DNA of 64,000 nucleotides from Cylicocyclus nassatus (taxonomy: Eukaryota; Nematoda; Chromadorea; Rhabditida; Strongylidae). Below are positions 58,251-64,000 of the stretch, one piece after another. The position numbers and the translations under genes were made by a program. Position 1 is the first letter of the stretch; each line of letters starts with the position of its first letter. The notes below the pieces were generated by a model. That model did not search any database, was not told where the DNA came from, and saw nothing but the letters and a program-made list of their open reading frames with translations. The DNA is taken from NCBI GenBank assembly GCA_958299035.1, contig CATQJL010000223.1, positions 77,331,600 to 77,395,599 of the forward strand, read 5' to 3'.

Positions 58251-58872
58251 CATGCGAAGAGTTTCCACATAATATTTATCCTTTTTTCCAAACATAAATA
58301 CGATCGGTATGAGTCAACTGCTAACTGTCTGAGTATTTTGCGTCAACCGTAAAGTCTTGAATTTATTAGGAAAAGTTTCAAAATAAAAAAATGGGGGGAA
58401 GCGAGGTCTGTACGCTACTGCGGAGCCAACAAATTGATTTTGGTGCAAATGCACCACAGGTCCCTAACTGTGAGCCGAATATAACCAGCAAGACCAGTTC
58501 AAGCCAATAAAGCTTGTGACAGAATAGGGGGAGCTTGCTATACAAAATAGCTTCTATGCTTCATGCGAAGAGTTTCCACATAATATTTATCCTTTTTTCC
58601 AAACATAAATACGATCGGTATGAGTCAACTGCTAACTGTCTGAGTATTTTGCGTCAACCGTAAAGTCTTAAATTTATTAGGATAAAAGTTTCAAAATAAA
58701 AAAATGGGGGAAAGCGAGGTCTGTACGCTACTGCGGAGCCAACAAATTGATTTTGGTGCAAATGCACCACAGGTCCTTAACTGTGACGCCGAATATAACC
58801 AGCAAGACCAGTTCAAGCCAATAAAGCTTGTGACAGAATAGGGGGAGCTTGCTATAAAAATAGCTTCTATGC
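58251..58872. repeat. tandem duplication, two copies with a 311-base period
   Basis: CATGCGAAGAGTTTCCACAT begins at 58251 and again at 58562, and the copies stay nearly identical to ATAGCTTCTATGCTT. Differences are a few single bases and short indels, so the duplication is recent. It covers no recognised gene. Confidence 0.92.
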
Positions 58873-58910
58873 TTATGCCATATTTCTGTGCCATTTTTGT
58901 GCCAGCTTAA

Positions 58911-59208
58911 CACATTCACGACAGGGCCGATTTTTCGCTGACTGCCATTTCGGACCAGAGCATATTTCGCAAAATTGAGTTTGCGGAATATTTTCAAGTC
59001 ACTGATGGGCCCTGTGGTCTGAAGTGTTAATCTTTTGAGAAGTAGTCCAAGAGGTGTATGCAGAAGTTTACACGGTTTGTCTAAAAAGTTTCACCGTGTA
59101 TTAGCAAAATCAAAAACTTCAGAAAGCATACGACCCACCGGTGGGTCGTATTGTCCGAAATGGCAGAACACGTACGACCCACCGGTGGGTCGTATTGTCG
59201 TGAATGTG
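58911..59208. mobile_element. piggyBac-type MITE, 298 bp, with TTAA duplication
   Basis: Ends CACATTCACGAC and GTCGTGAATGTG sit directly between two TTAA sites (58907-58910, 59209-59212). Near the right end the palindrome CGACCCACCGGTGGGTCG occurs twice, 44 bases apart. Also CTGCCATTTCGGAC at the left pairs with GTCCGAAATGGCAG at the right. Confidence 0.87.
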
Positions 59209-59212
59209 TTAA

Positions 59213-60120
59213 AAAGCATCAAGAATTCCGAAGAAATTGGCAACTGTTCGTCCAGATAATTGCAGTGTAAGCGCAGACAGACAGACGTGTTTGACCGAGC
59301 GTGTTTTTTCTGTCCAACATGATGTGAAGGCATCAATAAACCAGTTTCTCGAAGATTTGCCCATGCCTAATGGTATGTGAACCATTGACAAAAACTAAAA
59401 GGGCTTTGAACCTCACCTAGTGCCAATTTCTCTGCATTCAGAACAATTTGAACATGGAGTAGTAGTAGCTGTAGAATTACATCTTATGGAAATACATTGA
59501 GAAGCAGCCCTGGAAGTTTTGAATGGCTAAGGACGGTATAGGATGCGGCTGCCAACAGTTAAATAATAAACAAACCCCGAAACCGTGGCTAGATAGAGAA
59601 GTAAGATTCTCATAACAAGGTCGAGAGCTACTTCTGCAAGTGTTGCCAACTGGGTCGCGCTCCGTCATCGAAAGGAATCTCCCAACGGCCGTTGTAAACA
59701 CAAATGCGCTATTCATGAGATTTACCGCATTGGGGACGTAAAATCGCGGCGATTGCCCGTGCTACTACACGATTTGTGTCAATTTCACGTAAATCAACAA
59801 ATTGAGGCCAGCAACTTCTTTCGTTGCACCCGTTTCCGGACCAGAAAGCTCACTCTTCATATAACTTGCACTTCGAGTAAAGGGACGCGACCGTTACATC
59901 ACCGCGCGTCCTGAGAGGAAAGTTGCCGTGGAACTTTGCCAAATTTCTTCTGGGTGGTTGCGTGTTCCAAATTTTCCAAGACTTTGTGCAGTTTCTTTAA
60001 TCCGCTATTGTTCCATTCTGTTTTATAAATTGCCATTTTACCTAACAAAATGTTCAAATTTGTTGAAATCTTGCAAATCATAGCATCTTCTCATTTTGTC
60101 ACGTATCTCAAACTTTTCTA
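59213..60120. other. upstream region of ufm-1
   Basis: This spacer presumably contains the ufm-1 promoter. No motif was identified. Open frames on minus show no conserved features. Confidence 0.45.
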
Positions 60121-60126
60121 TTTCAG
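60121..60126 (+). promoter_or_regulatory. probable trans-splice acceptor of ufm-1
   Basis: TTTCAG ends at 60126, followed by CAAC and the ATG at 60131. A T-rich tract precedes it, and no upstream coding exon is needed. Confidence 0.72.
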
Positions 60127-60130
60127 CAAC

Positions 60131-61814
60131 ATGGGTGAAAACGTACCGGTAGCTAGTAGCGGAAGTAAAGTTACATTCAAAATTACACTGACTAGCGATC
60201 CGAAATTGCCATTTAAAGTGTAAGTGTTTACGTAACAAGTTTTTGATATCTTTTCATTTGTTTTATTCGTTTAAGATTATCCGTTCCGGAATCAACACCA
60301 TTTACCGCTGTACTAAAATTTGCGGCAGAGGAATTCAAAGTGAGTGTCTACTATATCAGTACCTTCTTTTTCTGTTATGGCCGTATTTTCTTATGTCTTA
60401 CTCGGTTCGTCTCCTGTTCAAGCATGTTTATTTTACAAAGAAGTTGGGTATGTAATTTTCCGCGCACTCCAAGTTACATTAACTATTGAATTCTTCCATG
60501 CTGCCGGAAGACTTGGTATAGACTTTGCTTTTTACCTAGCAGGCGTGATAAGTACTACAAAATTAGTTGTCAAACGGTGCCATGCCTAGCGTTAGTGCCT
60601 ATGCCTTCAAGCACTTGCATGTGAATGTGCAACGCAGATTACGGTTATCTTTTGCGGCATGCAATGCAATTCGTCTTTTGATTTCAGCTTTGAGCCCAGA
60701 AGCTTCGCCATCTGCATTTCCCTAGTTTTGTTTTCTCTTCATGGTTCTCCCTTTTTAAAAATAAATGTATTGACGGGGATTTCAACTGATCTTACCCTGC
60801 TTTTGCCTGAGCAAAACAGAATTGAGAGAAAAGAATTGCTGTTTGCGTGGTGCTAGACACTTCATCAACTCTGTTACTAAAACTGCTTGCGAAAAGGTCG
60901 CCTCCCCTATTTTAACATCAGTTCTCATAAAATTATTTGAATATGGATATTTAAGGAATAACACAGGATTTCACAGGCTCTCCATCCTTACCGAGTTTCC
61001 GGGGAGAGTCTGGAGATCCTATATTCCGTCTAAGAGAAGGAACAAAACGGAGTCAGGACAAAGTTTTGATATTAGTTGACTAACTGAGTAGACATCTATG
61101 ACAGGTGAAAAGGATTCCATATGATTAGCATTTCTCACAGTCATTTTCGGGCTTTTTTTCTTGGTCTCATAGAAGTGAGATACCGATTTCCAATGACATA
61201 CCCTGAAGGTCCTAAGCAGCCTGAAGGCTAGAGAAGTATAGTGCTTTAAAATGAAGTTTAACAAGTTTGTCAGCTCGCCAAAGCTCTGCACTGTATACCT
61301 AGTCATTTTCCTTATTGTGTTGTGGTCTGTGTACATTTTTAAGAGCTCGGCTAGCTTTTATACCCAGTTGCCATGACCATTATTATTATAAATATTGCGT
61401 AGATTTTGGTGATATCAAACATTGAATTATTAGCAAATCAATGCCAAATTTTCACGCATACTGTGTATCAATTACTACGCGGTAAGAAATCCCAGAAATG
61501 AGATTCGAGCAAAGAACAATTCATGCTTGTTATGGCGCTATCAGGATTTGAGGGAAGACGCTTCGAATGCGTCTGACTCATCACTGATTGCCGGCTCTTG
61601 AGCACAGATTTAAAAATTGAACAAAGATTGATTGCATCACCAAGCAGTATTTGTTTGTCATAATCAGCTAACGTTGCAGGTACCCGCAGCAACCTCCGCA
61701 ATCATTACTAACGATGGAATTGGTATAAATCCTTCACAATCAGCTGGAAATATATTTCTGAAACACGGCAGTGAGCTGCGATTGATACCACGAGATCGTG
61801 TTGGTGCTATTTAG
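60131..61814 (+). CDS. ufm-1: ubiquitin-fold modifier 1 (UFM1)
   Basis: Three exons: 60131-60219, 60276-60339, 61680-61814 (95 residues). The protein starts [11 protein letters not shown], then follows the UFM1 fold: [87 protein letters not shown]1 is a ubiquitin-like modifier attached to lysines by UBA5, UFC1 and UFL1 (ufmylation, important for ER homeostasis and 60S ribosome handling). Family members are matured by a protease that exposes the C-terminal Gly of the RVG motif; here two residues, Ala-Ile, follow it. Intron 1 is 56 bases but intron 2 is 1340 bases. The next gene, tomm-7, starts 300 bases downstream on the same strand. Confidence 0.97.
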
Positions 61815-62115
61815 AGTAATTAAATTGGAGCTTAGATTTATCCCCTTGTTGGTTTTTTTTTTGATAATTTTCACTATACAATAACATAGTTTCGACAATG
61901 AGTGGTTAACCTTGTTAATCTCTATTTATTTATATCTTCTATCCTATTCATGTCTGTGATCATGTGCATGTTTGTACATCTGGGCTATATTGCGGTGTAA
62001 AGAGTTTTCTTCGCAATACTTTTGCCTTGAGAGAATGGTGTCAAAACACGTATACTTTGCCTTTACGACTATACGCCTGAAATCAGTGTTTTATCAAGAA
62101 ACGAGCAGGAGCAGT
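61815..62115 (+). other. ufm-1/tomm-7 intergenic spacer
   Basis: About 300 bases including a T-run (61852-61861). Spacing and orientation fit a nematode operon, in which the downstream gene receives an SL2-type leader. The sequence just before the tomm-7 ATG (AGGAGCAGT) offers an AG acceptor one base upstream. Confidence 0.45.
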
Positions 62116-62771
62116 ATGCAGTTGAGCCCAGCACAAAAGCATTTCGTTGGAAAAGCGGTAGAACTATCAACGTTCGCAATTCAATGGGGATTCGTGCCTT
62201 TCGTCGTCTTCCTCGGCTTCAGACAAGGTCCCGAACCAATGCCGAATGGGCAGGTCAGCATTTCACCTAGTTTGCCATGTAGTTATGTTTCAATTGGTAA
62301 CCCGTATTAGGAAAATCATAGTCACAAAATTCTTCATCGGTAGTTTATTGCCTCTGCCCAAAAAGATCTTCTTATTCGTTCTCATTCTTTGTTTCTACGT
62401 CAGTGAAATGGGAAGTTGGATTTGTCTTTTCCAAAATCTCGAAATTATTGTTCTTCGCAGCAGAAGACTTATGTCTTCTGAAAACTCAATGGTGTTCAAC
62501 AATATTGGGCAACTAGTGTTTCAAGAGTTTTATTCAACTAGTTTGTTCTTATTTTCAGTAGTCAGAGCATCTTCCTTGGATGCTCTGAAAATTTTCATTG
62601 TTCACATAATCGCGCTCTGTAATATCTTCTGTTGGAAGAAATCCCAGTAGTGTCACAAATTATTTTCATTATGAGGATTTCGATTCACCTCCATAATTAG
62701 TCATACAACTTTATTGATTGACTTTATTCTAGATAGTGCCTTTCACGATACTCAGCTTATTATGGGGCTAG
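62116..62771 (+). CDS. tomm-7: TOM7, small subunit of the mitochondrial import complex
   Basis: Two exons: 62116-62253 and 62733-62771 (58 residues; human TOM7 has 55). The protein reads MQLSPAQKHFVGKAVELSTF, AIQWGFVPFVVFLGFRQGPE, PMPNGQ, then IVPFTILSLLWG. The central single transmembrane segment with AI.WGF.P.V..LGF..G and the C-terminal LSLLWG are the family hallmarks. TOM7 is a tail-anchored outer-membrane subunit that modulates assembly of the TOM translocase. The donor is GTCAGC after the Gln codon and the acceptor is TTCTAG, phase 0. AATAAAAAATAA occurs near 62985. The 479-base intron contains a 134-codon open frame that is not conserved. Proximity to ufm-1 suggests an operon. Confidence 0.93.
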
Positions 62772-62989
62772 AGCTGCGCTTACGAAGGAAAGCATAAAGT
62801 TCACGTCTCCTGTTAATAATGTTTAGGTTCACTAGTTGTCTGATTAGCTGATACTGTATCGTCGTTCGTCCTCATCATTCTTTACTTAGCTTGAAGTGAC
62901 TGATATTGTTCTTTGTGTAATATGATACGACTGATATCGTTCTGTACGATTGATATGTGACTGTGCGTCGTATATTTTTCGATCAATAA

Positions 62990-63391
62990 AAAATAATTGA
63001 TCATCATCCACGTTTTTCACTACTTTATTGTTTATTGTTTGTTGTTATACACAAAAGTGCGCCAAAAAATCGAACGAAAACATCCAAAACATCCAAAAGT
63101 ATGCAAAAAATTATCCAAAAATCATACAAAAAAATCGTACTTTACTGCCTTTTCCTTCGTAAGTAGTGACCCAGGAACGAGTTCATCCGATTTCTGTGCT
63201 TTATGTGCGTTTGCACCAATGACCCGAACAAATCAACGCTGGAGGGAAGTGGGGGAGGGATACCTTGACATCGTGGATATAGCTAAACACAAACACTATG
63301 TGGGAACATATGCTGTCAGTGGGTTGACATCTACCATATCAAGTTGATCACCATTATGATTTTGAGTCATTAACAATATGATGGAAGGTAT
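62990..63391. other. region beyond tomm-7, no gene recognised
   Basis: A run of CATCCAAAA units lies near 63080-63125. The 116-codon plus frame over it is low-complexity at its start and has no recognised domain. Confidence 0.45.
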
Positions 63392-63556
63392 AAAGGCTAC
63401 TCAAGAACGAAGGCGCAAAAGCAGTATCAATTAAGCGGGCGCGAACGCGGCGTGCGCTTATCTTCACCGTTACAAATCCTGCGCCTCATGCGCTCTGTGG
63501 CTAGTGAAGCCGCGTTCGTGTCCACAGTTTAGCGCCTTCGTCATGCAGCAGCCTAT
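63392..63556. mobile_element. mariner-type MITE, GGCTGCTGCATGACGAAG ends, copy 2
   Basis: The right end GCGCCTTCGTCATGCAGCAGCC and the diverged left end AGGCTACTCAAGAACGAAGG are inverted. The interior (GCGAACGCGGCGTGCGC, CCTCATGCGCTCTG) matches the 37206-37373 copy. Confidence 0.75.
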
Positions 63557-63599
63557 ACTTCTTTTTCAATATAGATTTGTAACACCATCTTTTCAAGGA

Positions 63600-63870
63600 T
63601 GATTTAGTATACTAGCTGGCAAACCGGCTCCACTCGGGCCCTGTCAATAAAATATTCGTAGTCAGGATGCTTACCCCCGTATGCCAACTCCCTGTCCCGT
63701 AACTCAAACTTAGCAAGAAATCTATAGAATCCATGTCGATCGATAACGAAAGGTGACGTACGACATCCGCCATGCCCAGGGTCCGCCACAAGGATGGCAA
63801 GTACACATTTGTGAAACGAATGTGCTTTGCTACCTGATTTTTGCGATTTTGCATTTGATCCCACCAGCTG
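63600..63870 (-). repeat. minus-strand copy of the GACAGGGCCGAGC repeat
   Basis: On minus, TTATCGATCGACATGG, GAGTTACGGGACAGGGAGTTGGCA and TTGACAGGGCCCGAGTGGAGCC match the motifs at 49960-50310 in the same order. The 86- and 80-codon frames here are the repeat read through, not a gene. Confidence 0.6.
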
Positions 63871-64000
63871 ACTTTGTTCGATTGGGGGGGGGGCTTTCTA
63901 CCTCTAAAGGACTGGCGTCGTTTCTATTCCGGATCCTAACAAGGAGGGGACGAGGAGTTTTTTTAACTTTAATGTTAGTATATAGTAAACTTGAGGTGTA

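Noticed and set aside
62246..62650. 134-codon plus open frame downstream of tomm-7 exon 1
   Set aside because: It overlaps the tomm-7 donor in another frame and lies in the intron between two clear TOM7 exons; no conserved features.
63604..63864. 86-codon minus frame that looks protein-like
   Set aside because: Its DNA matches the dispersed GACAGGGCCGAGC repeat at 49860-50310.
1..64000. CRISPR array or prokaryotic operon
   Set aside because: No regularly spaced short repeats with unique spacers; introns and nematode gene families show this is eukaryotic nuclear DNA.

Overview
This is a nematode genomic window, most likely from a clade V strongylid (hookworm-like) worm. The evidence is small introns with TTTCAG-type acceptors, spliced-leader-like acceptors a few bases upstream of start codons, a luqin-type RYamide neuropeptide gene, a nematode-specific srt chemoreceptor, RTE-family retrotransposon remnants and a Penelope-like element. 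The sequence is AT-rich, gene-poor and heavily invaded by transposons. Most open frames in it are not genes.

Six loci look like host genes. (1) 4597-10147, minus: a secreted Ser/Tyr/Gly-rich protein built from 15 exons. Thirteen of them are only 33-63 bases, all multiples of three, all joined by phase-0 introns, and ending in a CX3C-X13-CX3C module. (2) 42217-42618, plus: a lury-1 (luqin-like RYamide) precursor. (3) 45920-47654, minus: an srt-family seven-transmembrane chemoreceptor, six exons. (4) 56158-57182, minus: part of an unrecognised multi-exon gene. (5) 60131-61814, plus: ufm-1, the ubiquitin-fold modifier. (6) 62116-62771, plus: tomm-7, a TOM-complex subunit. Genes 5 and 6 lie head to tail about 300 bases apart and look like a conserved pair. 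A few more coding-like fragments (2.4-3.0, 45.2, 51.4 kb) are weaker.

Layout: 0-4.5 kb repeats and a possible nuclear-protein pseudogene; 4.6-10.1 kb the micro-exon gene, with two large transposon blocks in its introns; 11.7-14.8 kb a mariner-like element holding a Penelope-like element, itself holding a Tc1-type MITE, plus a hAT MITE; 15.5-17.4 kb a mariner-type foldback holding a hAT foldback; 17.5-22.2 kb a hAT-type foldback holding a decayed RTE element; 22-42 kb mostly anonymous AT-rich sequence with MITEs and a mariner pair; 42-48 kb neuropeptide and chemoreceptor; 49-56 kb repeats and a second RTE; 56-63 kb the unknown gene, ufm-1 and tomm-7.

Transposon nesting can be read from target-site duplications: TA for mariner/Tc1, 8 bp for hAT, TTAA for piggyBac-like. 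The strongest novelty candidate is the micro-exon gene. Removing the two transposon blocks restores ordinary 50-75 base introns, so the model is internally consistent across 5.5 kb. All calls come from reading the sequence; no database search was run.
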